The notes under the pieces: generated by a model
Told to the model about the DNA's origin: nothing
The model's input: the letters and a program-made list of their open reading frames with translations, nothing else
Database searches by the model: none
NCBI RefSeq assembly: GCF_016808335.1
Contig: NC_053140.1
Span: 33,612,545 to 33,676,544 of the forward strand
Reading direction: 5' to 3'
DNA from: Panicum virgatum
Taxonomy: Eukaryota > Streptophyta > Magnoliopsida > Poales > Poaceae
DNA: 64,000 nucleotides
Shown here: positions 13,775-23,568 of the stretch, piece after piece
Position numbering within the stretch: the first letter of the stretch is position 1
How the letters are laid out: each line of letters opens with the position of its first letter
Translations under genes and position numbers: made by a program

Positions 13775-16016
13775 CACTAAACTGACGTTTTGGTACATTC
13801 CATACTATTTGGGTGCATTTGAGACTGTTTTGTTGCCTTACAGAAATCGGTGCAAAACAGGACGAACTAGTGCAAAAGTTCGTGCCACGTAGTCGCGTCG
13901 GAATTTTTCACAAAAAACGCACCCAATCCACACCTTGGACCCTAAACTGACATTTTCTGCGTTTCGTACTATTTGGGTGCATTTGGGACCATTTGGTTGC
14001 CTTACCGAACTCGGTGCAAAACGGGCCGAAATTGTGCAAAAGTTTGTGCCACAAAGTTGAGTCGGAATGTTTTGCTATGAACGCACCCGATCCACCACAT
14101 TGGACCCTAAACTGATTTTTTTGGTGCATTTCATACTATATGGGTGCATTTGGGACCGTTTGTTTGCTTACGGATGTCGGTGCAAAACGGGCCAAACTAG
14201 TGCAAAAGTTCGTGCCACGAAGTCGCGTCAGAATTTTTCGCAACGAATGCACCCGATCCACCTTATAGGACACTAAACTGACGTTTTGTTGCTTTCTATA
14301 CTATTTGGGCGCATTTGAGACCGTTTGGTTGCTTTACGAAACTCGGTGCAAAACGGGCCGAACTAGTGCAAATGTTTGTGCCACGAAGTCGCGTCGGAAT
14401 ATTCGCAACGAACGCACCCGATCCACCTTATAGGACACTAAACTGACGTGTTGGTGCGTTTCGTACTATTTGGGTGGATTTGGTACCGTTTGGTTGCCTT
14501 ACGGAACTCGGTGCAAAACGGGACGAACTAGTGCAAAAGTTCGTGCCACGTAGTCGCGTCGGAATTTTTCGCAACAAACGCACTCGATCCACCCCTGGGA
14601 CCCTAAACTTATGTTTTTCTGCGTTTCGTACTATTTGGGTGCATTTGGGACCGTTTGGTTGCCTTACCGAACTCTGTGCAAAACGGGCCGAACTTGTGCA
14701 AAAGTTTGTGCCACAAAGTTGAATCGGAATGTTTTGCTACGAACGCACCCGATCCACCCCATTGGACCCTAAACTGATTTTTTTGGTGCGTTTCGTGCAT
14801 TTTGGGTGCATTTGGGACCGTTTGTTTGCCTTACGGAAGTCGGTGCAAAACGGGCCAAACTAGTGCAAAAGTTCGTGCCACGAAGTCGCATCGGAATTTT
14901 TCGCAACGAACGCACCCGATCCACCCCATTGGACCCTAATCTGATGTTTTGGTGTGTTTTGTACTATTTGGGTGCATTTGGGACCGTTTGGTTGCCTTAC
15001 CGAACTCGGTGCAAAATGGGCCGAACTAGTGCAAAAGTTCGTGCCACGAAGTTGCGTCGGAATTTTTCGCTATGAACGCACCCGATCCACCCCATTGGAC
15101 CCTAAACTTACGTTTTGCTGCCTATCGTACTATTTGGGTGCATTTGGGACCGTTTGGTTGCCTTACGAAACACGGTGCAAATCGGGCCGAACTAGTCCAA
15201 AAGTTCGTGCCACAAAGTCGCGTTGGAATTTTTCGCAACGAATGCACCCTATCCATCTTATAGGACACTAAACTGACGTTTTGGTGCATTCCATACTATT
15301 TTGGTGCATTTGAGACCGTTTGGTTGCCTTACGGAACTCGGTGCAAAACGGGACGAACTAGTGCAAAAGTTCGTGCCACGTTGTCGCGTCGGAATTTTTC
15401 GCAACAAACGCACCCGATCCACACCTTGGACCCTAAACTGACATTTTTCTGTGTTTCGTACTATTTGGGTGCATTTGGGACCATTTGGTTGCCTTACCGA
15501 TCTCGGTGCAAAACGTGCCGAACTTGTGCAAAAGTTTGTGCCACAAAGTTGAGTCGGAATGTTTTGCTACGAACGCACCCGATCCACCCCATTGGACCCT
15601 AAACTGATTTTTTTGTGCATTTCGTACTATATGGGTGCATTTGGGACCGTTTGTTTGCCTTACGGAAGTCGGTGCAAAATGGGCCAAACTAGTGCAAAAG
15701 TTCGTGCCACGAACTCGCATCGGAATTTTTCGCAATGAACGCACCCGATCCTCCCCATTGGACCCTAAACTGATGTTTTGGTGTGTTTTGTACTATTTGG
15801 GTGCATTTGGGATCGTTTGGTTACCTTACCGAACTCGGTGCAAAACGGGCCGAACTAGTGCAAAAGTTCGTGCCACGAAGTTGCGTCAGAATTTTTCGCT
15901 ATGAACGCACCCGATCCCCCCCCCATTGGACCCTAAACTGATTTATTTGGTGCGTTTCGTGCAATTTGGGTGCATTTGGGACCATTCGGTTGCCTCACAA
16001 AACTCTGTGCAAAACG
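13693..16016. repeat. 14-monomer derivative of HOR type 2 (2,324 bp)
   Basis: This unit has segments P and R but lacks the seven monomers of Q. The loss is marked by the hybrid monomer at 14105-14270, which starts as M type (gatttttttggtgcatttc, actatatggg, no ttgcc duplication) and ends as A type (gcgtcagaatt, aacgaatgc). Seven monomers are 1,162 bp, the difference between the 21- and 14-monomer spacings. The reading is direct; whether the event was a deletion or a gain in the other copies is inferred. Confidence 0.8.
14105..14270. repeat. Hybrid M/A monomer at a 7-monomer exchange point
   Basis: The first two thirds match the M unit of 10612-10700 and 16430-16500 (actatatgggtgc, tttgcttacggatgtcgg, gggccaaac). 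The last third matches the A unit (cgaagtcgcgtcagaatt, caacgaatgcaccc, ccttatagg). The unit stays 166 bp long, as expected for in-register unequal crossing-over between unlike monomers. The exchange lies in the shared stretch around 14195-14225. Confidence 0.8.
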
Positions 16017-16097
16017 GGCCGAACTAGTGCAAAAGTTCGTGCCACGAAGTCGCGTTGGAATTTTTCGCAACGAATGCACCCGATCCACCTTATAGGA
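15931..16097. repeat. Hybrid F/K monomer (second copy)
   Basis: Same chimera as 13608-13774 and the same length (167 bp), including gcctcacaaaactctg joined to the cgcgttgg ending. The upstream N unit carries the same nine-C run. The two hybrids are therefore copies of one event that was later amplified with its surroundings. Confidence 0.8.
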
Positions 16098-17922
16098 CAC
16101 TAAACTGACGTTTTGGTACATTCCATACTATTTGGGTGCATTTGAGACTGTTTTGTTGCCTTACAGAAATCGGTGCAAAACAGGACGAACTAGTGCAAAA
16201 GTTCGTGCCACGTAGTCGCGTCGGAATTTTTCGCAAAAAACGCACCCAATCCACACCTTGGACCCTAAACTGACATTTTCTGCGTTTCGTACTATTTGGG
16301 TGCATTTGGGACCATTTGGTTGCCTTACCGAACTCGGTGCAAAACGGGCCGAAATTGTGCAAAAGTTTGTGCCACAAAGTTGAGTCGGAATGTTTTGCTA
16401 TGAACGCACCCGATCCACCACATTGGACCCTAAACTGATTTTTTTGGTGCATTTCATACTATATGGGTGCATTTGGGACCGTTTGTTTGCTTACGGATGT
16501 CGGTGCAAAACGGGCCAAACTAGTGCAAAAGTTCGTGCCACGAACTCGCATCGGAATTTTTCGCTATGAACGCACCCGATCCACCCCATTAGACCCTAAA
16601 CTGATTTATTTGGTGTGTTTCGTGCAATTTGGGTGCATTTGGGACCATTCGGTTGCCTTACAAAACTCTGTGCAAAACGGGCCGAAATAGTGCGAAAGTT
16701 CGTGCCATGAAGTCGCGACGGAATTTTTCGCACCGAACGCAGCCGATCCACACCATTGGACCCTAATTTGACGTTTTGGTGTGTTTCGTACTATTTGGGT
16801 GCATTTGGAACCGTTTGGTTGCCTTACGAAACATGGTGCAAAACGAGCCGAACTAGTGCAAAAGTTTGTGCCCCGAAGTCGCGTTGGAATTTTTTTCAAC
16901 GAACGCACCCAATCCACCCCATTGGACCCTAAACTGACGTTTTGGTGCGTTTCATACTATTTAGGTGCATTTAAGACGGTTTGGTTGCCTTACGGAACTC
17001 GGTGCAAATCGGGCCGAACTAGTGCAAAAGTTCGTGCCACGAAGTCACGTCGGAATTTTTCTTTATGAACGCACCCGATCCACCCCAACGGACCCTAAAT
17101 TGACGGTTTGCTGTGTTTTGTACTATTTGGGTGCATTTGGGACTGTTTGGTTGCCTTACGAAACTCGGTGCAAAACGGGCCGAACTAGTGCAAACGTTTG
17201 TGCCACGAAGTCGCGTCGGAATTTTTTGCAACGAATGCACCTGATCCACCTTATAGGACACTAAACTGATGTTTTGGTGCGTTCCATACTATTTGGGTGC
17301 ATTTGCGACCGTTTAGTTGCCTTACGAAACTCGGTGCAAAATTGGCCGAACTAGTGCAAAAGTTCGTGCCACGAAGTCGCATCGGAAAGTTTCACAACGA
17401 ACGCACCCGATCTACCCCCATTGGACCCTAAATTGACATTTTGGTATGTTTCATGATATTTGGGTGTATTTGGGAATGTTTGGTTGCCTTACTGAACTCC
17501 TTGCAAAACGGGCCGAACTAGTGCAAAAGTTCGTGCCACGAAGTCGCGTCGGAATTTTTCGCAACAAACACACCCGATCCACCCCATCAGACCCTAAACT
17601 AATGTTTTGTTACGTTTCGTACTATTTGGGTGCATTTGGGACCGTTTAGTTGCCTTACGAAACATGGTGCAAAACGGGCCGAACTAGTGCAAAAGTTCGT
17701 GCCACGAAGTCGCGTCAGAATTTTTCGCAACGAATGCACCCGATCCACCTTATAGGACACTAAACTGACGTTTTGTTGCTTTCTATACTATTTGGGCGCA
17801 TTTGAGACCGTTTGGTTGCTTTACGAAACTCGGTGCAAAACGGGCCGAACTAGTGCAAATGTTTGTGCCACGAAGTCGCGTCGGAATAGTCGCAACGAAC
17901 GCACCCGATCCACCTTATAGGA
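16017..17922. repeat. 21-monomer HOR type 2, second P-Q part
   Basis: From E at 14436 to E at 17923 the spacing is 3,487 bp, or 21 monomers: E, L, D, G, K, B, L, M, N, F/K hybrid, B, L, M, F, Q, J, I, B, H, A, B. Compared with the 17-monomer unit downstream, the only addition is the four-monomer group F/K-B-L-M placed before F. That group parallels K-B-L-M earlier in the same unit. Confidence 0.8.
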
Positions 17923-20744
17923 CACTAAACTGACGTGTTGGTGCGTTTCGTACTATTTGGGTGGATTTGGTACCGTTTGGTTGCCTTACGGAACTCGGTG
18001 CAAAACGGGACGAACTAGTGCAAAAGTTCGTGCCACGTAGTCGCGTCGGAATTTTTCGCAACAAACGCACTCGATCCACCCCTGGGACCCTAAACTTATG
18101 TTTTTCTGTGTTTCGTACTATTTGGGTGCATTTGGGACCGTTTGGTTGCCTTACCGAACTCTGTGCAAAACGGGCCGAACTTGTGCAAAAGTTTGTGCCA
18201 CAAAGTTGAGTCGGAATGTTTTGCTACGAACGCACCCGATCCACCCCATTGGACCCTAAACTGATTTTTTTGGTGCGTTTCGTGCATTTTGGGTGCATTT
18301 GGGACCGTTTGTTTGCCTTACGGAAGTCGGTGCAAAACGGGCCAAACTAGTGCAAAAGTTCGTGCCACGAAGTCGCATCGGAATTTTTCGCAACGAACGC
18401 ATCCGATCCACCCCATTGGACCCTAATCTGATGTTTTGGTGTGTTTTGTACTATTTGGGTACATTTGGGACCGTTTGGTTGCCTTACCGAACTCGGTGCA
18501 AAATGGGCCGAACTAGTGCAAAAGTTCGTGCCACGAAGTTGCGTCGGAATTTTTCGCTATGAACGCACCCTATCCACCCCATTGGACCCTAAACTGACGT
18601 TTTGCTGCCTATCGTACTATTTGGGTGCATTTGGGACCGTTTGGTTGCCTTACGAAACACGGTGCAAAACGGGGCGAACTAGTCCAAAAGTTCGTGCCAC
18701 AAAGTCGCGTTGGAATTTTTCGCAACGAATGCACCCTATCCATCTTATAGGACACTAAACTGACGTTTTGGTGCATTCCATACTATTTTGGTGCATTTGA
18801 GACCGTTTGGTTGCCTTACGGAACTCGGTGCAAAACGGGACGAACTAGTGCAAAAGTTCGTGCCACGTAGTCGCGTCGGAATTTTTCGCAACAAACGCAC
18901 CCGATCCACACCTTGGACCCTAAACTGACATTTTTCTGCGTTTCGTACTATTTGGGTGCATTTGGGACCATTTGGTTGCCTTACCGATCTCGGTGCAAAA
19001 CGTGCCGAACTTGTGCAAAAGTTTGTGCCACAAAGTTGAGTCGGAATGTTTTGCTACGAACGCACCCGATCCACCCCATTGGACCCTAAACTGATTTTTT
19101 TGTGCATTTAGTACTATATGGGTGCATTTGGGACCGTTTGTTTGCCTTACGGAAGTCGGTGCAAAATGGGCCAAACTAGTGTAAAAGTTCGTGCCATGAA
19201 CTCGCATCGGAATTTTTCGCAATGAACGCACCTGATCCTCCCCATTGGATCCTAAACTGATGTTTTGGTGTGTTTCGTACTATTTGGGTGCATTTGGGAT
19301 CGTTTGGTTGCCTTACCGAACTCGGTGCAAAACGGGCCGAACTAGTGCAAAAGTTCGTGCCACGAAGTTGCGTCAGAATTTTTCGCTATGAACGCACCCG
19401 ATCCCCCCCATTGGACCCTAAACTGATTTATTTGGTGCGTTTCGTGCAATTTGGGTGCATTTGGGACCATTCGGTTGCCTCACAAAACTCTGTGCAAAAC
19501 GGGCCGAACTAGTGCGAAAGTTCGTGCCATGAAGTCGCGTCGGAATTTTTCGCAACGAACGCAGCCGATCCACACCATTGGACCCTAATTTGACGTTTTG
19601 GTGTGTTTCGTACTATTGGGGTGCATTTGGAACCGTTTGGTTGCCTTACGAATCATGGTGCAAAATGGGCCGAACTAGTGCAAAAGTTTGTGCCCCGAAG
19701 TCGCGTTGGAATTTTTTTCAACGAACGCACCCAATCCACCCCATTGGACCCTGAACTGATGTTTTGGTGCGTTTCATACTATTTAGGTGCATTTGAGACG
19801 GTTTGGTTGCCTTACGGAACTCGGTGCAAATCGGGCCGAACTAGTGCAAAAGTTCGTGCCACGAAGTCGCGTCGGAATTTTTCTTTATGAACGCACCCGA
19901 TCCACCCCAACGGACCCTAAATTGACGGTTTGCTGTGTTTTGTACTATTTGGGTGCATTTGGGACCGTTTGGTTGCCTTACGAAACACGGTGCAAAACCG
20001 GCCGAACTAGTGCAAACGTTTGTGCCACGAAGTCGCGTCGGAATTTTTTGCAACGAATGCACCTGATCCACCTTATAGGACACTAAACTGATGTTTTGGT
20101 GCGTTCCATACTATTTGGGTGCATTTGCGACCGTTTGGTTGCCTTACGAAACTCGGTGCAAAATTGGCCGAACTAGTGCAAAAGTTCGTGCCACGAAGTT
20201 GCATCGGAATGTTTCACAACGAACGCACCCGATCTACCTCCATTGGACCCTAATTTGACATTTTGGGTTGTTTCATCATATTTAGGTGTATTTGGGACCG
20301 TTTGGTTGCCTTACTGAACTCCTTGCAAAACGGGACGAACTAGTGCAAAAGTTCGTGCCACGAAGTCGCGTCGGAATTTTTCGCAACAAACACACCCGAT
20401 CCACCCCATCGGACCCTAAACTGACATTTTGCTACGTTTCGTACTATTTGGGTGCATTTGGGACCGTTTAGTTGCCTTACGAAACATGGTGCAAAACGGG
20501 CCGAACTAGTGCAAAAGTTCGTGCCATGAAGTCGCGTCAGAATTTTTCGCAACGAATGCACCCGATCCACCTTATAGGACACTAAACTGACTTTTTGTTG
20601 CGTTCCATACTATTTGGGCGCATTTGAGACCGTTTGGTTGCTTTACGAAACTCGGTGCAAAACGTGCCGAACTAGTGCAAATGTTTGTGCCACGAAGTCG
20701 CGTCGGAATATTCGCAACGAACGCACCCGATCCACCTTATAGGA
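17923..20744. repeat. 17-monomer HOR, copy 1 (2,822 bp)
   Basis: Runs from E at 17923 to just before E at 20745. Its order is the same as the unit resolved at 20745-23568. Its 5' part also matches the type 2 HOR at offset 3,487 (14436 onward), which joins the 17-monomer family to the 21-monomer family without a break. The N unit carries a C7 run at 19403-19409. Confidence 0.88.
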
Positions 20745-20909
20745 CACTAAACTGACGTGTTGGTGCGTTTCGTACTATTTGGGTGGATTTGGTACCGTTT
20801 GGTTGCCTTACGGAACTCGGTGCAAAACAGGACGAACTAGTGCAAAAGTTCGTGCCACGTAGTCGCGTCGGAATTTTTCGCAACAAACGCACTCGATCCA
20901 CCCCTGGGA
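20745..20909. repeat. HOR slot 1: E monomer
   Basis: Diagnostic bases are gacgtgttggtgcg, tgggtggatttggtaccg (with GGTACC), acgggacgaac (here acaggacg), cgtagtcgcg and actcgatccacccctggg. The right dyad arm is changed to CACGTA. It follows a ccttatagg ending and so starts with CACTAAA. E is the best register marker, with 24 copies in the window. Confidence 0.9.
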
Positions 20910-21075
20910 CCCTAAACTTATGTTTTTCTACGTTTCGTACTATTTGGGTGCATTTGGGACCGTTTGGTTGCCTTACCGAACTCTGTGCAAAACGGGCCGA
21001 ACTTGTGCAAAAGTTTGTGCCACAAAGTTGAGTCGGAATGTTTTGCTACGAACGCACCCGATCCACCCCATTGGA
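20910..21075. repeat. HOR slot 2: L monomer with paired-arm dyad change
   Basis: Marked by ccctaaacttatg, tttttctacg, ccgaactctgtg, cgaacttgtgc and gagtcggaatgttttgc. The dyad reads TTTGTG-C-CACAAA at 21014-21026: both arms differ from TTCGTG/CACGAA at the symmetric position, so symmetry is kept. The ACTAGT site is lost (acttgt). Confidence 0.88.
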
Positions 21076-21242
21076 CCCTAAACTGATTTTTTTGGTGCGT
21101 TTCGTGCATTTTGGGTGCATTTGGGACCGTTTGTTTGCCTTACGGAAGTCGGTGCAAAACGGGCCAAACTAGTGCAAAAGTTCGTGCCACGAAGTCGCAT
21201 CGGAATTTTTCGCAACGAACGCACCCGATCCACCCCATTGGA
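21076..21242. repeat. HOR slot 3: D monomer
   Basis: Marked by gatttttttggtgcg, cgtgcattttgggtgc, ccgtttgtttgcc, cggaagtcggtgc, cgggccaaactag and gtcgcatcgg. The seven-T run varies by one or two bases between copies. The TTCGTG-C-CACGAA dyad is intact. Confidence 0.88.
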
Positions 21243-21408
21243 CCCTAATCTGATGTTTTGGTGTGTTTTGTACTATTTGGGTGCATTTGGGACTGTTTGG
21301 TTGCCTTACCGAACTCGGTGCAAAATGGGCCGAACTAGTGCAAAAGTTCGTGCCACGAAGTTGCGTCGGAATTTTTCGCTATGAACGCACCCGATCCACC
21401 CCATTGGA
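21243..21408. repeat. HOR slot 4: G monomer
   Basis: Starts ccctaatctgatg and has gtgtgttttgtac, taccgaactcggtgc, aaaatgggccg, gttgcgtcgg and cgctatgaacg. The stretch ACCGA-AC-TCGGT is an extra short inverted repeat found only in subtypes with this spelling. In most other subtypes the left arm is altered (acgaaactcggt). Confidence 0.88.
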
Positions 21409-21574
21409 CCCTAAACTGACGTTTTGCTGCCTATCGTACTATTTGGGTGCATTTGGGACCGTTTGGTTGCCTTACGAAACACGGTGCAAAACGGGGCGAA
21501 CTTGTGCAAAAGTTCGTGCCACAAAGTCGCGTTGGAATTTTTCGCAACGAATGCACCCTAGCCATCATATAGGA
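21409..21574. repeat. HOR slot 5: K monomer
   Basis: Marked by gctgcctatcgtac, gaaacacggtgc, acggggcgaac, cacaaagtcgcgttgg and a 3' end leading into tataggac. In other copies the right part reads ctagtccaaaag; this copy has cttgtgcaaaag. K-type 3' ends also form the hybrids at 13608 and 15931. Confidence 0.85.
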
Positions 21575-21739
21575 CATTAAACTGACGTTTTGGTGCATTC
21601 CATACTATTTTGGTGCATTTGAGACCGTTTGGTTGCCTTACGGAACTCGGTGCAAAACGGGACGAACTAGTGCAAAAGTTCGTGCCACGTAGTCGCGTCG
21701 GAATTTTTCGCAACAAACGCACCCGATCCACACCTTGGA
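21575..21739. repeat. HOR slot 6: B monomer
   Basis: Follows a tataggac ending and starts cattaaac in this copy (cactaaac elsewhere). It has gtgcattccatac, tattttggtgc, tttgagacc, acgggacgaac, cgtagtcg and a short ccacaccttgg end. The length is 165 bp. Confidence 0.86.
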
Positions 21740-21905
21740 CCCTAAACTGACATTTTTCTGCGTTTCGTACTATTTGGGTGCATTTGGGACCATTTGGTTG
21801 CCTTACCGATCTCGGTGCAAAACGTGCCGAACTTGTGCAAAAGTTTGTGCCACAAAGTTGAGTCGGAATGTTTTGCTACGAACGCACCCGATCCACCCCA
21901 TTGGA
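21740..21905. repeat. HOR slot 7: L2 monomer
   Basis: Marked by gacatttttctgcg, gaccatttgg, ccgatctcggtgc, aacgtgccgaac, cttgtgc, TTTGTG-C-CACAAA and gagtcggaatgttttgc. It is closely related to slot 2 and presumably paralogous to it within the unit. Confidence 0.87.
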
Positions 21906-22072
21906 CCCTAAACTGATTTTTTTTGTGCATTTCGTACTATATGGGTGCATTTGGGACCGTTTGTTTGCCTTACGGAAGTCGGTGCAAAATGGGCCAAACT
22001 AGTGCAAAAGTTCGTGCCACGAACTCGCATCGGAATTTTTCGCAATGAACGCACCCAATCCTCCCCATTGGA
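21906..22072. repeat. HOR slot 8: M monomer
   Basis: Marked by gattttttttgtgc, gtactatatgggtgc, ccgtttgtttgcc, aaaatgggccaaac, cacgaactcgcatcgg and gatcctcccc. It is related to slot 3 (D), as slot 7 is to slot 2, so L-D and L2-M look like duplicated pairs. Confidence 0.87.
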
Positions 22073-22239
22073 CCCTAAACTGATGTTTTGGTGTGTTTCG
22101 TACTATTTGGGTGCATTTGGGATCGTTTGGTTGCCTTACCGAACTCGGTGCAAAACGGGCCGAACTAGTGCAAAAGTTCGTGCCACGAAGTTGCGTCAGA
22201 ATTTTTCGCTATGAACGCACCCGATCCCCCCCCATTAGA
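22073..22239. repeat. HOR slot 9: N monomer with poly-C run
   Basis: Marked by gatgttttggtgtg, gggatcgtttgg, taccgaactcggtgc, gttgcgtcagaatt and cgctatgaacg. Its 3' end has a run of eight C (22226-22233) in place of the usual ccacccc. Run length varies between copies from seven to nine. Confidence 0.87.
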
Positions 22240-22406
22240 CCCTAAACTGATTTATTTGGTGCGTTTCGTGCAATTTGGGTGCATTTGGGACCATTCGGTT
22301 GCCTCACAAAACTCTGTGCAAAACGGGCCGAACTAGTGCGAAAGTTCGTGCCATGAAGTCGCGTCGGAATTTTTCGCAACGAACGCAGCCGATCCACACC
22401 ATTGGA
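22240..22406. repeat. HOR slot 10: F monomer
   Basis: Marked by tttatttggtgcg, cgtgcaatttgg, gaccattcgg, gcctcacaaaactctgtg, gtgcgaaag, gccatgaag and cgcagccgatccacacc. The dyad arm is CATGAA, so its symmetry is broken. F is the slot where the 17- and 21-monomer organisations diverge. Confidence 0.88.
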
Positions 22407-22572
22407 CCCTAATTTGACGTTTTTGTGTGTTTCGTACTATTGGGGTGCATTTGGAACCGTTTGGTTGCCTTACGAATCATGGTGCAAAACGGGCCGAACT
22501 AGTGCAAAAGTTTGTGCCCCGAAGTCGCGTTGTAATTTTTTTCAACGAACGGACCCAATCCACCCCATTGGA
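22407..22572. repeat. HOR slot 11: Q monomer
   Basis: Marked by ccctaatttgacg, actattggggtgc, gcatttggaaccg, cgaatcatggtgc, gtgccccgaag, gttgtaatttttttc and cccaatccacc. The right dyad arm is CCCGAA in all copies seen. Confidence 0.87.
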
Positions 22573-22738
22573 CCCTGAACTAACGTTTTGGTGCGTTTCA
22601 TACTATTTAGGTGCATTTGAGACGGTTTGGTTGCCTTACGGAACTCGGTGCAAATCGGGCCGAACTAGTGCAAAAGTTCGTGCCACGAAGTCGCGTCGGA
22701 ATTTTTCTTTATGAACGCACCCGATCCACCCCAACGGA
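22573..22738. repeat. HOR slot 12: J monomer
   Basis: Starts ccctgaac in this copy (ccctaaac elsewhere). It has gcgtttcatac, tatttaggtgc, gagacggtttgg, gcaaatcgggccg, tttctttatgaacg and ccccaacgg. It opens the frequent J-I-B-H-A-B module. Confidence 0.87.
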
Positions 22739-22904
22739 CCCTAAATTGACGGTTTGTTGTGTTTTGTACTATTTGGGTGCATTTGGGACCGTTTGGTTGC
22801 CTTACGAAACTCATTGCAAAACGGGCCGAACTAGTGCAAACGTTTGTGCCACGAAGTCGCGTCGGAATTTTTTGCAACGAATGCAACTGATCCACCTTAT
22901 AGGA
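22739..22904. repeat. HOR slot 13: I monomer
   Basis: Marked by ccctaaattgacgg, gttttgtac, gcaaacgtttgtgcc, ggaattttttgc, aacgaatgc and ccttatagg at the end. The left dyad arm is TTTGTG while the right stays CACGAA, giving a one-position mismatch. Confidence 0.87.
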
Positions 22905-23071
22905 CACTAAACTGATGTTTTGGTGCGTTCGATACTATTTGGGTGAATTTGCGACCGTTTGGTTGCCTTACGAAACTCGGTGCAAAATTGGCCGAACTAG
23001 TGCAAAAGTTCGTGCCACGAAGTCGCATCGGAATGTTTCACAACGAACGCACCCGATCTACCCCCATTGGA
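22905..23071. repeat. HOR slot 14: B2 monomer
   Basis: Starts cactaaactgatg and has gcgttcgatac (usually gcgttccatac), tttgcgaccg, aaaattggccg, gcatcggaatgtttcac and gatctaccccc. It is the partner joined to a truncated L unit at 29417 and 33287. Confidence 0.87.
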
Positions 23072-23237
23072 CCCTAATTTGACATTTTGGGTTGTTTCAT
23101 CATATTTAGGTGTATTTGGGACCGTTTGGTTGCCTTACTGAACTCCTTGCAAAACGGGCCGAACTAGTGCAAAAGTTCGTGCCACGAAGTCGCGTCGGAA
23201 TTTTTCGCAACAAACACACCCGATCCACCCCATCGGA
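23072..23237. repeat. HOR slot 15: H monomer
   Basis: Marked by gacattttgggttg, catcatatttaggtg, tatttgggaccg, tactgaactccttgc and aacaaacacaccc. Other copies read gacattttggtatg and catgatattt. Confidence 0.87.
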
Positions 23238-23403
23238 CCCTAAACTGACATTTTGCTACGTTTCGTACTATTTGGGTGCATTTGGGACCGTTTAGTTGCC
23301 TTACGAAACATGGTGCAAAACGGGCCGAACTAGTGCAAAAGTTCGTGCCACGAAGTCGCGTCAGAATTTTTCGCAACGAATGCACCCGATCCACCTTATA
23401 GGA
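23238..23403. repeat. HOR slot 16: A monomer
   Basis: Close to the general consensus, with gacattttgctacg, ccgtttagttgcc, gaaacatggtgc, gcgtcagaatt, aacgaatgc and the ccttatagg ending. The 13 bp dyad is intact. The CENP-B-like 17-mer is present. Confidence 0.87.
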
Positions 23404-23568
23404 CACTAAACTGACGTTTTGTTGCGTTCCATACTATTTGGGCGCATTTGAGACCGTTTGGTTGCTTTACGAAACTCGGTGCAAAACGTGCCGAACTAGT
23501 GCAAATGTTTGTGCCACGAAGTCGCGTCGGAATATTCGCAACGAACGCACCCGATCCACCTTATAGGA
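23404..23568. repeat. HOR slot 17: B3 monomer
   Basis: Marked by cactaaactgacg, gttttgttgcg, tttgggcgcatttgag, ttgctttacg, aaaacgtgccg, gcaaatgtttgtgcc, ggaatattcgc and a ccttatagg end leading to the next E. Confidence 0.87.

Larger units (their letters stand above)
20745..23568. repeat. 17-monomer HOR, copy 2 (2,824 bp), fully resolved
   Basis: Monomers start at 20745 E, 20910 L, 21076 D, 21243 G, 21409 K, 21575 B, 21740 L2, 21906 M, 22073 N, 22240 F, 22407 Q, 22573 J, 22739 I, 22905 B2, 23072 H, 23238 A and 23404 B3. All are 165-167 bp. Each subtype differs from its neighbours at many positions but matches the same slot in the other copies, the signature of a homogenised HOR. The individual units are annotated below. 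Confidence 0.92.

Noticed and set aside
22240..22406. tRNA or 5S rRNA gene within the repeat
   Set aside because: I looked for A/B box or 5S internal promoter patterns and a cloverleaf and saw none in any subtype.
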